Virus record (IMG/VR): IMGVR_UViG_3300044301_000603
Location: 1-24,826 of that record
DNA from: a virus
Length of the DNA stretch: 24,826 nucleotides
Strand: one strand, 5' to 3'
The notes under the pieces were generated by a model that was not told where the DNA came from, did not search any database, and saw only the letters and a list, made by a program, of their open reading frames with translations. Made by a program: the position numbers and the translations under genes. Of the stretch, positions 7,514 through 13,917 are shown piece after piece (position 1 is the first letter of the stretch; the number at the start of each line of letters is the position of its first letter).

Positions 7514-7631
7514 TGGTGTAAAGGAGATCACTGTCCCTAAAGAAGCTACTATTCAGAAGACTGGTAAAAAGAAATCAGATCAACCAAAGCTCAGCAAGAA
7601 TGCTGAAACAGGAGAGATTACTATTTCTTAA
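7380..7631 (+). CDS. Small Pro/Lys-rich protein starting inside the portal gene
   Basis: This 83-residue protein begins MAPNTQQDLTPPKKAP. It is hydrophilic, rich in Pro, Gln and Lys, and probably disordered. I recognise no family. Its ATG lies within the portal gene, and 134 bases are read in two frames. A strong AAGGAG-type site at about 7368-7373 stands six bases before the ATG, which supports real translation. The 118 bases after the portal stop are otherwise unexplained. The dual-coded stretch is clearly richer in C and G than its surroundings. Position between portal and scaffold suggests a capsid-assembly or minor virion role, but that is inference only. Confidence 0.65.
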   Translation: MAPNTQQDLTPPKKAPNPTSSQTDSQQVKASPVETQAAEKPPQPSGVKEITVPKEATIQKTGKKKSDQPKLSKNAETGEITIS

Positions 7632-7666
7632 CCCCACCACCTACACAGACCTAACCTTTTTTTATT

Positions 7667-8482
7667 ATGCCTGAAGCTATTACTATTAAGGAAGATCAAG
7701 TTGAAGCACTATCTTCTGAGAACAAAGAACAATTAGAACAGTTAGATAAGACAGAACTAAAAGATAGTCCTGCCGATCTTTCTACTAAAGAACCACAACA
7801 AGAAGAAAGAAAATTAGCTGGTAAGTTTGATTCAACTGAAGCTTTAGAGAAAGCTTATGAAGAACTACAACAGAAGATGAGCAAGGGAGAAGAAACTCCT
7901 GAGCAAGAATCAACTGAAGAGAAACCTCAGTCAGCTAAAGAAATCTATGGTGACTACATAGGTGAGCGCTTTGATGAGGCAGGTATTGAATATGTTGAGA
8001 TGAATGAGCACTTCCAAAAGGAAGGAACATTAAGTGATCAACACTTTGAAGAACTAAACAAAGCAGGATTCACAAGAGATGTTGTTGAGTCTTATCTTGC
8101 TGGCATCCAACAAAAGAGTGCAGTAACAGAACAACAGATCTATGACATCAAACAAGAATATGGTGGAGATACTGGCTACTCAAACATGATGGACTGGGCT
8201 GGCCAAACTTTATCTGATGCAGAGAAGAACGCCTTTAGTGTTGGTATTAATAATCCAAACATTGAAGTCGTAAAGCTAACAGTTGAAGGATTACATAGTA
8301 AGTATATTAAAGCTACTGGTACTGAGCCTCAGTTAATAGGAGGCAAGAAACCTTCTACTCCTACTGAGAGATTTGAATCATACGATCAATTAACTAGAGC
8401 AATGCAAGATGAGAAATATGCAACTGATCCTGCATATAGAAAGATGGTTGAAAGAAAAATTGCTAACTCTTCTATCTTCTAA
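7667..8482 (+). CDS. Capsid assembly scaffolding protein, T7 gp9 type
   Basis: This 271-residue protein is very acidic and Glu/Gln-rich, with long helical stretches, as expected for a scaffold that templates procapsid assembly and then leaves. The C-terminal segment, with FESYDQLTRAMQDEKY and DPAYRKMVERKIA, matches the conserved end of T7-like scaffolds, which contacts the capsid protein. Position after the portal agrees. A 35-base gap separates it from the upstream gene. That gap holds a run of seven T (7657-7663) and no Shine-Dalgarno sequence, so how this gene is translated at high level is unclear. In T7-like phages the major capsid gene follows on the same strand. Here the next gene is on the opposite strand, and the two coding regions overlap by 11 bases at their 3' ends. 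The protein looks complete. Confidence 0.9.
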   Translation: MPEAITIKEDQVEALSSENKEQLEQLDKTELKDSPADLSTKEPQQEERKLAGKFDSTEALEKAYEELQQKMSKGEETPEQESTEEKPQSAKEIYGDYIGERFDEAGIEYVEMNEHFQKEGTLSDQHFEELNKAGFTRDVVESYLAGIQQKSAVTEQQIYDIKQEYGGDTGYSNMMDWAGQTLSDAEKNAFSVGINNPNIEVVKLTVEGLHSKYIKATGTEPQLIGGKKPSTPTERFESYDQLTRAMQDEKYATDPAYRKMVERKIANSSIF

Positions 8483-8690
8483 AAGGCGCTGGCATTTGTG
8501 GGGCTGGTGTAGGTAGAGCTGGCCCTGATAAATCAGGTATCTGTATCGACTTAGTTACTTGCTCTATTGCTTTCTGCATTAAGGCATCCTTGTTTCCTTG
8601 GAACCAGAAGAAGCCATACGCCCCGCCACCAGCAATTGCTAAGACTCCAATACCTGAAGCAACTGCAATAGTATCAATAATTTTTCTCAT
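8472..8690 (-). CDS. Small single-pass membrane protein
   Basis: This 72-residue protein begins MRKIIDTIAVASGIGV. It has one hydrophobic, glycine-rich membrane segment at about residues 8-30, a short helical stretch and a Pro-rich tail (PTPAPQMPAPFRR). Similar small membrane proteins with a Pro-rich tail are common near tail genes in marine cyanophages. A holin-like role is possible but not shown. GGAGG lies ten bases before the ATG. The start overlaps the stop of the upstream 59-residue gene. It is the last gene of the minus-strand block and overlaps the scaffold stop tail-to-tail. Confidence 0.75.
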   Translation of the reverse strand: MRKIIDTIAVASGIGVLAIAGGGAYGFFWFQGNKDALMQKAIEQVTKSIQIPDLSGPALPTPAPQMPAPFRR

Positions 8691-8866
8691 TTGTCTGCTG
8701 CCTCCGGCGTATTACCTGCATCTAACCATTCCTTATAGAAAATATAATCCTTATTATCATCATCAAATGGTATAGAAGCACCATCTTCTTTTCTTAGAAT
8801 CATGTTAGTTAATGGACCATCTAACCTCTTGTTATATATTTGTTTGTATGTGTACGTTGGGTTCAT
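8687..8866 (-). CDS. Small 59-residue tail-region protein
   Basis: A 59-codon frame on the minus strand fills the gap between the 484-residue fibre gene and the membrane protein. It begins MNPTYTYKQIYNKRLDG and ends in a DYIFYKEWLDAGNTPEAAD segment. That ending resembles a widespread phage tail-associated small protein whose C-terminus reads roughly DYxxYLxWLxxGNTPxPAD. Its start overlaps the upstream stop as ATGA, with a GAGG site about seven bases before, and its stop overlaps the next ATG as ATGA. Both overlaps strongly support it as a real gene. The function of this family is not known to me, though a link to tail fibre assembly is plausible from position. Confidence 0.8.
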   Translation of the reverse strand: MNPTYTYKQIYNKRLDGPLTNMILRKEDGASIPFDDDNKDYIFYKEWLDAGNTPEAADK

Positions 8867-10317
8867 AGTTCTGCCTCTGCTTGATAATGGAAGTACGATT
8901 CATTGGCTTGGTTAGCAGCTCCTAGTGTCATACCTAGAAGTGCCATGTTAGGTCCAGCCTGAACAACAGTAAGAGTTACAGCAACGCTGGTACCTCCTGT
9001 ACCTTTATAAGTATGTGCTGTACCAGTTGCACCAGTATTTGCATTATATACAGTTACTGTTGGGTTCCCTCGTTTGGTAACCATAAGAGGGTAGCTAATA
9101 GCAGTTACTGTGTCATCACTAGCAATAAAGTTTTGAGCACAAGGTTTAGAAGTACCAAATGAATATACTTCGTTAAAGTTATGGCCGGGATAATATCCGG
9201 GTGGGTAAGAATTTTCGTAATATCTTTGGCATTCAGCTAACTCCGTAGCTATTGGCCTCAATTCAAATGGTGTTGCTTCACCTATTTCAAGTTGTACATC
9301 ACCTATGCTGAACCAATCATTAGCACCTGCTGTTCCTACTGGAGTAAACTGGAACGAAACTGTCATCTGAGTCTTATCATCTGGAATGGTATGTGTATGA
9401 GTAAATGTCTGAACTGAAGTAGTAAGAGTATTACTCTGTGAATTAGTCTCACTATTAGTCATACCGACTGGGTTTTGGTCAGTACCTTCTCCAGTACGAA
9501 TAGAACTTGTCATAACACTAGATGCATTCGAATAGTTTGCACCACATTCTGCTTTGAAGCTAAGTGTTACTTTCTTACCAGCAAATATATAAGAGTCTTT
9601 ACTTTCAAGACCTTGACATACTCCAGTTGGGTTTACTTGAGACGTACCATTATTTCTTTGGACTCTCAAACAATAACCACTATCATAAGCTATAGCTGAA
9701 GTCTGTTGACTTACAGTAAGATCTAATGCTCCACCATAACTTCTCCATCTATCGCAAGGTCCATAAGTGTTAATAGTACTATTTGTCGTTCCGCGTTGTG
9801 CGATTCTCATGCTTCCATTGATCAGGTGGTTGCGTCTACCTAATCCATAAGTACCTTTAACATCACCAGTTACATTGACACCAGTTGCAGTGGTTTTAAT
9901 CTTCTCGACATTATCATGGTATAGATGTACTGCTCCATCTCCAAAGCAGTCAATACTTTTCTCACCAGCTTTAGCTTGGATGTAGATATTCCCACCACTA
10001 TCTTCTATGTATAAATCACCTGTTGTATTCCTGAGACTACAGTTAGTTCCATCGTGTCTAAGATAAGCATCTGCATCACTACCTAAAGAAACTTTAACAC
10101 CATCTGAAAACTCTAAAGAATCATCTGATTCGTCCCAATTAAGATCTTTACCAGAATTACTTTGATTTAAAAATTTTACATCACCAGTAAATATGCCACC
10201 TGCCAGAGGCATGGCACCTGATATCTTACTAACTGTTATTGCCGCATCAGCTTTAATGTCAGCGTTAACAATAGAACCATCTTCTATACCGCCAGAATTT
10301 ACTTTAGTGAGTGCCAT
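8863..10317 (-). CDS. Tail fibre-like structural protein with carbohydrate-binding-like domain
   Basis: This 484-residue protein starts MALTKVNSGGIEDGSIVN, an opening common in marine cyanophage fibres. Residues about 40-155 hold beta-rich repeats such as YLRHDGTNCSLRNTTGDLYI and LYHDNVEKIKTTATGVNVTG. Residues about 160-360 begin RNHLINGSMRIAQRGT and end around DVQLEIGEATPFEL and ATELAECQRYYE. This layout is seen in many cyanophage putative fibre proteins and resembles carbohydrate-binding jelly-roll folds. The last 120 residues are Thr/Gly-rich. A role in binding host surface glycans is inferred. It lies downstream of the gp17-type fibre and shares a module with it. No Shine-Dalgarno is evident in the eight-base gap upstream. 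Confidence 0.75.
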   Translation of the reverse strand: MALTKVNSGGIEDGSIVNADIKADAAITVSKISGAMPLAGGIFTGDVKFLNQSNSGKDLNWDESDDSLEFSDGVKVSLGSDADAYLRHDGTNCSLRNTTGDLYIEDSGGNIYIQAKAGEKSIDCFGDGAVHLYHDNVEKIKTTATGVNVTGDVKGTYGLGRRNHLINGSMRIAQRGTTNSTINTYGPCDRWRSYGGALDLTVSQQTSAIAYDSGYCLRVQRNNGTSQVNPTGVCQGLESKDSYIFAGKKVTLSFKAECGANYSNASSVMTSSIRTGEGTDQNPVGMTNSETNSQSNTLTTSVQTFTHTHTIPDDKTQMTVSFQFTPVGTAGANDWFSIGDVQLEIGEATPFELRPIATELAECQRYYENSYPPGYYPGHNFNEVYSFGTSKPCAQNFIASDDTVTAISYPLMVTKRGNPTVTVYNANTGATGTAHTYKGTGGTSVAVTLTVVQAGPNMALLGMTLGAANQANESYFHYQAEAEL

Positions 10318-10325
10318 AGTTTTAG

Positions 10326-10625
10326 TTAATCAGGTTTCGGATACTTAGCTTTGACAGGATCGACTATATCTGTCTTCCACTTATCAAGTCCGTTATGGTA
10401 AATATAATCTAACTGTGTACCAAAATCTGGATACTCTCCAAGCCGTTTCATTTTATAAGATTCTTTTTCATTTAACCTTGTATGTTCTGTATTAATCGCA
10501 TCTTCAGCAGGTTTAGTACCTGATATCATTCTTAGATCTTCATACTTACGATCCTTTCCATCCCATACAAATTCTGCATTTGGTAAAAGACTTAGTAAAG
10601 CATCAGCTTTTGAATAGTATTCCAA
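10326..10625 (-). CDS. Small fibre-associated protein, possible tail fibre assembly factor
   Basis: This 99-residue charged protein ends with PDFGTQLDYIYHNGLDKW and a KYPKP tail. That C-terminal pattern recurs in small proteins placed next to phage tail fibre genes, and some are thought to be fibre chaperones. The frame has no ATG near its beginning. The likely start is TTG at 10625-10623, which has GGAG about eight bases before it, inside the end of the upstream gene. The next in-frame ATG is codon 33. It sits between the 148-residue protein and the second fibre, which fits an assembly or attachment role. Exact function unknown. Confidence 0.7.
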   Translation of the reverse strand: MEYYSKADALLSLLPNAEFVWDGKDRKYEDLRMISGTKPAEDAINTEHTRLNEKESYKMKRLGEYPDFGTQLDYIYHNGLDKWKTDIVDPVKAKYPKPD

Positions 10626-10627
10626 AG

Positions 10628-11074
10628 TTAACTCTCCAATTCAAAGACTGTAATTGAACCAGCAGCACCAAAGGTTGCTGTACCTAATCCACCACCATTA
10701 TGTTTTTTAAAATTAACTGCATAAGTTAACTGGTTAGTAGTAGTTGGACTATCTAGATGAACACTATACATTGGCATTAAAGCTCTAATACCACCGGGGT
10801 TGGCATACGCTCCACCAGTATGTATTTCAGTTGTAGTTGTAGTCGTGTGATCATACCTAGTAATTTGAAACAGTCCATTACTTGATCCTGTTTGCATAGT
10901 ACCAGCTGTTTCCATGATCACTAAAAATTTACAAGCATTAGATTGAGGGGTGAGTGAAACTGAATGTCCTGTTAGTGACTGATAACTATCGCTAGTAATA
11001 TCTCCACTAAAAGTACTTGTTGCCATACGAGCAACAGCTTGTGATAGTTCTACACTCCCGACGAAAAGACCCAT
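10628..11074 (-). CDS. Small beta-rich virion-like protein
   Basis: This 148-residue protein begins MGLFVGSVELSQAVARM and is Thr/Ser/Gly-rich with an alternating beta pattern throughout, typical of a fibre tip or decoration protein. It has no signal peptide or membrane segment. A strong GGAGGT site lies about seven bases upstream of the ATG, and the ATG shares one base with the stop of the 938-residue fibre (TAATG). Coupling to the fibre suggests a fibre-associated structural role, for instance a distal adhesin, but no family is recognised. Confidence 0.65.
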   Translation of the reverse strand: MGLFVGSVELSQAVARMATSTFSGDITSDSYQSLTGHSVSLTPQSNACKFLVIMETAGTMQTGSSNGLFQITRYDHTTTTTTEIHTGGAYANPGGIRALMPMYSVHLDSPTTTNQLTYAVNFKKHNGGGLGTATFGAAGSITVFELES

Positions 11075-13890
11075 TATGATACCTCCGTTAAATTAAATTT
11101 ATACTTCTTACCATTTCGTTTGTTAATCAAGAAGAGTTCCTCAGCTCCTTCTTGTATAGTATAACTCCCCCATGTACCGTCAACATCATTAGACGATCCT
11201 TCATTAGATAAGTTTAAGTCATTCGTATAGATGTTGGCCCATCCATTAGAAGATGATCCTAAGTCTCTAGTATTATTAGCTTCTGGTATTAAGTTTCCAG
11301 TTACAGTAGCACCAGCGGCTGATGTCTCCAGTTTCTTAACATTATCATGGTACAGCTCACACGCTCCGTTAGCTAAAAATCTTGCTCCAGTTTCATTACC
11401 TTGAACAGTAAAATTTATATTGCCACCACTTGTTAAAGTACCATCAGCACCTATCCTCAAATCAAAGTCATCTGAAGCAGGGGTTTTTAGATCAATAAAT
11501 GCACCTGTCGATCCACCAATTTCAAGCGATCCTAAGCCATTTGTAGCTGTAAAGTAGGCACTTAAATTACCACTTGTATTTTCTACAGTTAAATCATCTG
11601 CTGTTACTCTTCCAGTTACATCTATTCCAGCACTTGTTGTTTCAAATTTTTTAACATTATTATGATTCAATTCTACAGCCCCATCACCAATGAACTTAGC
11701 CATTGTTTCGATGGAAGTTCCATTGTTTTGAATATGTATTTGCCCTGATGCAGTGCCTGATCTCAGTACACCTTGAGTTCCATCAGAGAAAATAATCATT
11801 TCTCCATACGTTCCATCTCCAAGTTTTACACTTACGTTATCGTTAAACTGAACAGCATTATTACCACCTACCATTGTTACATCAGACCAACCGATACCTT
11901 CAGTTGATCCATCCTTCTTTAAGTATTGTCCTGTACTTCCTGTATTACTTGTATTTAACTTAGCTAAATCAATTGTTCCTGCTGATGGAGTTCCAATATT
12001 AACTGTTGATCCAATTGTAATAATAAAGAACGGAGCACCTGTAGCTGGAGCAGCAGCTAATTGAAGAGCAGATCCATTGAGACTAAAGCCTTCTGATGGA
12101 AAACCACTACCTGAATTTGGCTTTTGAATTACACCATTAATACTTACAATTAATTGTTGTGCTACAGAAGGAGGATTGCTAAGAGTAAACTTCCTAGCTG
12201 TTCCATTAAATGTTGCACTACCACCCGGAGGATTATCACTTCCACTACCTAAACTTGATAGTGTATTTATAAAGAACTCACCAACAGATACGACCTCATC
12301 CCATGCGTTATTGGCTGCATTTCTGACATACATTTTGTCAGTATCTTGACTAAAGAATAGATCTCCAGCGTCATTATCTGATGATGGATTACTACCTGTT
12401 GCTGTTCTATATCTATTGTTGAAGTCATTAATATCATCTGACAACCGTTCTACATCTGCTTCTTTCGCAAGAACTTTATGATAAGTATAAGTATGAAGCG
12501 TTGTTGTAGTTTGAACTTGCAGTCCTATACCTGTTCCAAGTGTCTTGCTTTGTAGAGAAGAAGGGAATCCATTAATAGTTACGGTATTACCAGTGCCAGC
12601 TCCATTGGCAATAGTTGCGACTCCACTTCCATTAACAACAACACCACCTGCATCTGAAATAGATACAACTGTTCCAGCTCCATCGCTCGGATCTGGGTTG
12701 GTAGCAGGGAAAGAAGTCTCATTTGAAATTGCAACGAACCCTCCTAAGGCATTCGTTACAGTTAGAATTCGATCATTTACTGCTTTAGAAGTTGGGAACT
12801 CTGTGTCGCTATTGCTTGTAAGAGTAGTGGCTTTAGTCATGCCACTTACTACGTTTAAGTTTGTAGTAGTAGCAGTGACTCCATCTAATTTATTTAGTTC
12901 TGCTGTAGAAGAATTGAGTCCAGATAAAGTATTAAGTTCAGCAGTTGAAAGAGTTGCTCCGTCTAAAATTGCAACCTCACCTGATGTAAGTAATGCAATG
13001 TTTGCTGATGCTCCAGCTTGACAACCAGCAAGATTAGTTAGGTCAGCATCTAAAGGCTGCTTTGCATCTAGCTGTGTTTGTAATGCTGAAGTAACACCAT
13101 CAACAAAGTTAAGTTCAGCAGTTGAAAGAGTTGCACCATCAAGTATCTGTGCTTCAGCTTGAGTTAGATCAGCCAACGCAGCGGCTGTATCAGAACTCAT
13201 AGTTGCTAGTTCTGTTAACTCTGCATCTAGTGGCTGCCTTGCATCGAGTTGAGTCTGGACATTAGAAGTAACACCATCGACATAGTTAATCTCTGCTGTT
13301 GTAGCAGTTACCCCATCAAGAAGATTTAATTCAGTAGTGGTAACTGTTGCGCCATCTAGGATTTGGACTTCTGTATTAGTCAGATCAGCAAGAGAAGAAG
13401 CTGTACCTGAACTCATCGTTGCTAGTTCTGTTAGTTCAGCATCTACTGGCTGCGTTGTTGTATCTACATAGTTCTTTGTCGCTGCATCCTGTGCTGCTGT
13501 TGGATCAGAAACTTCAGTTAACTTTTGACTTCCTAATGTTGGTAGACCTGTACTAGAACTAATAGATATACCTTGCTTAAGACTGTCATCTAACTCTTGT
13601 GCAATATATAAATGCTGAAGATTACTGGTATCTAAATCACTAGCAGTAAGAGTCGAACCATCTGCATAATCAACAAGAACAGCAGCAGGAGGAGTAACTC
13701 GTCTAACTTCAACACGTGTACCAGAAGCAGGGGCACTAGCTAATCGTGCCGTAGTTGCATTATGGAAGGTAAAGCTAGTGTCTACATAGTTAACATAGAC
13801 TTTTACATGTGCTTCCTTAATGTAAGGAAACGAGATTGTGTAATCGGTTTGGCTACTCCCTGCTGAGTAGATGGTGTATGCGTAGGCCAT
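11074..13890 (-). CDS. Tail fibre protein with T7 gp17-type N-terminal domain
   Basis: This 938-residue fibre has an N-terminus (about 1-105) matching the T7 gp17 tail-attachment domain. The phrases VEVRRVTPPAAVLVDYADGS and LTASDLDTSNLQHLYIAQEL parallel T7's ELRRVTSTTDRLVDFTDGS and its following helix. Residues about 148-350 hold three diverged repeats with starts at P148, P220 and P279 (core ELTELATMSS, ILDGAT, ELNxxDGVT, QTQLDAxQPLDA). Later come a segment with GDLFFSQDTDKMYVRN, then two modules of the form LYHDNVKKxET-x-GxxVTG, and a C-terminal end DLNLSNEGSSNDVDGTW. The shaft is probably trimeric and the distal part would contact the host, by inference. The start has no Shine-Dalgarno but lies just after a duplicated stop region of the upstream gene, so reinitiation is possible. 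At 938 residues it is much longer than T7 gp17 (553). Confidence 0.9.
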   Translation of the reverse strand: MAYAYTIYSAGSSQTDYTISFPYIKEAHVKVYVNYVDTSFTFHNATTARLASAPASGTRVEVRRVTPPAAVLVDYADGSTLTASDLDTSNLQHLYIAQELDDSLKQGISISSSTGLPTLGSQKLTEVSDPTAAQDAATKNYVDTTTQPVDAELTELATMSSGTASSLADLTNTEVQILDGATVTTTELNLLDGVTATTAEINYVDGVTSNVQTQLDARQPLDAELTELATMSSDTAAALADLTQAEAQILDGATLSTAELNFVDGVTSALQTQLDAKQPLDADLTNLAGCQAGASANIALLTSGEVAILDGATLSTAELNTLSGLNSSTAELNKLDGVTATTTNLNVVSGMTKATTLTSNSDTEFPTSKAVNDRILTVTNALGGFVAISNETSFPATNPDPSDGAGTVVSISDAGGVVVNGSGVATIANGAGTGNTVTINGFPSSLQSKTLGTGIGLQVQTTTTLHTYTYHKVLAKEADVERLSDDINDFNNRYRTATGSNPSSDNDAGDLFFSQDTDKMYVRNAANNAWDEVVSVGEFFINTLSSLGSGSDNPPGGSATFNGTARKFTLSNPPSVAQQLIVSINGVIQKPNSGSGFPSEGFSLNGSALQLAAAPATGAPFFIITIGSTVNIGTPSAGTIDLAKLNTSNTGSTGQYLKKDGSTEGIGWSDVTMVGGNNAVQFNDNVSVKLGDGTYGEMIIFSDGTQGVLRSGTASGQIHIQNNGTSIETMAKFIGDGAVELNHNNVKKFETTSAGIDVTGRVTADDLTVENTSGNLSAYFTATNGLGSLEIGGSTGAFIDLKTPASDDFDLRIGADGTLTSGGNINFTVQGNETGARFLANGACELYHDNVKKLETSAAGATVTGNLIPEANNTRDLGSSSNGWANIYTNDLNLSNEGSSNDVDGTWGSYTIQEGAEELFLINKRNGKKYKFNLTEVS
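12836..13449 (-). repeat. Three diverged tandem repeats in the tail fibre gene
   Basis: Three copies of a roughly 60-72 codon unit start at codons 148, 220 and 279. Each opens with a P-x-D-A-x-L-T-x-L-A phrase and contains ILDGAT followed by T/S-x-ELN. Copies 1 and 2 are closest to each other, and copy 3 is more diverged and lacks the MSS segment. Copies 1 and 2 also end alike (QTQLDARQ/QTQLDAKQ). This is likely the fibre shaft. Repeats of this kind can change length by recombination. Confidence 0.75.
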
Positions 13891-13893
13891 AGG

Positions 13894-13917
13894 TTAAGCG
13901 ATGAGTTAAGCGATGAG
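13894..13917 (-). repeat. 12-base tandem duplication spanning a stop codon
   Basis: The unit CTCATCGCTTAA (minus-strand reading) occurs twice in direct succession at the end of the 3132-residue gene. Each copy reads Leu-Ile-Ala-stop in the same frame, so the gene has two consecutive in-frame stops 12 bases apart. The fibre ATG follows four bases after the second copy. It looks like a recent slippage duplication. Confidence 0.85.

Noticed and set aside
7331-7531. 66-codon minus-strand frame opposite the portal end
   Set aside because: The opposite strand already carries two overlapping frames with better support.
7632-7666. T-run before the scaffold gene as an intrinsic terminator
   Set aside because: Seven T are present, but I could not pair a GC-rich stem just upstream, so a terminator is not supported.
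8517-8545. Short palindrome CTGATAAATCAG near the convergent junction
   Set aside because: It has a five-base stem with a two-base loop and no T-run, and it lies within coding sequence of the membrane protein. It is too weak for a terminator or an operator.
8590-8775. 61-codon plus-strand frame after the scaffold gene
   Set aside because: It lies opposite the membrane protein and 59-residue genes, which are supported by ATGA overlaps and ribosome-binding sites. It is therefore not evidence that the plus-strand block continues.
12545-13021. 158-codon plus-strand frame opposite the tail fibre gene
   Set aside because: It is antisense to the repeated fibre segment with strong family similarity. 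Its Val/Ser/Pro-rich product reflects the Ala/Thr repeats on the other strand.
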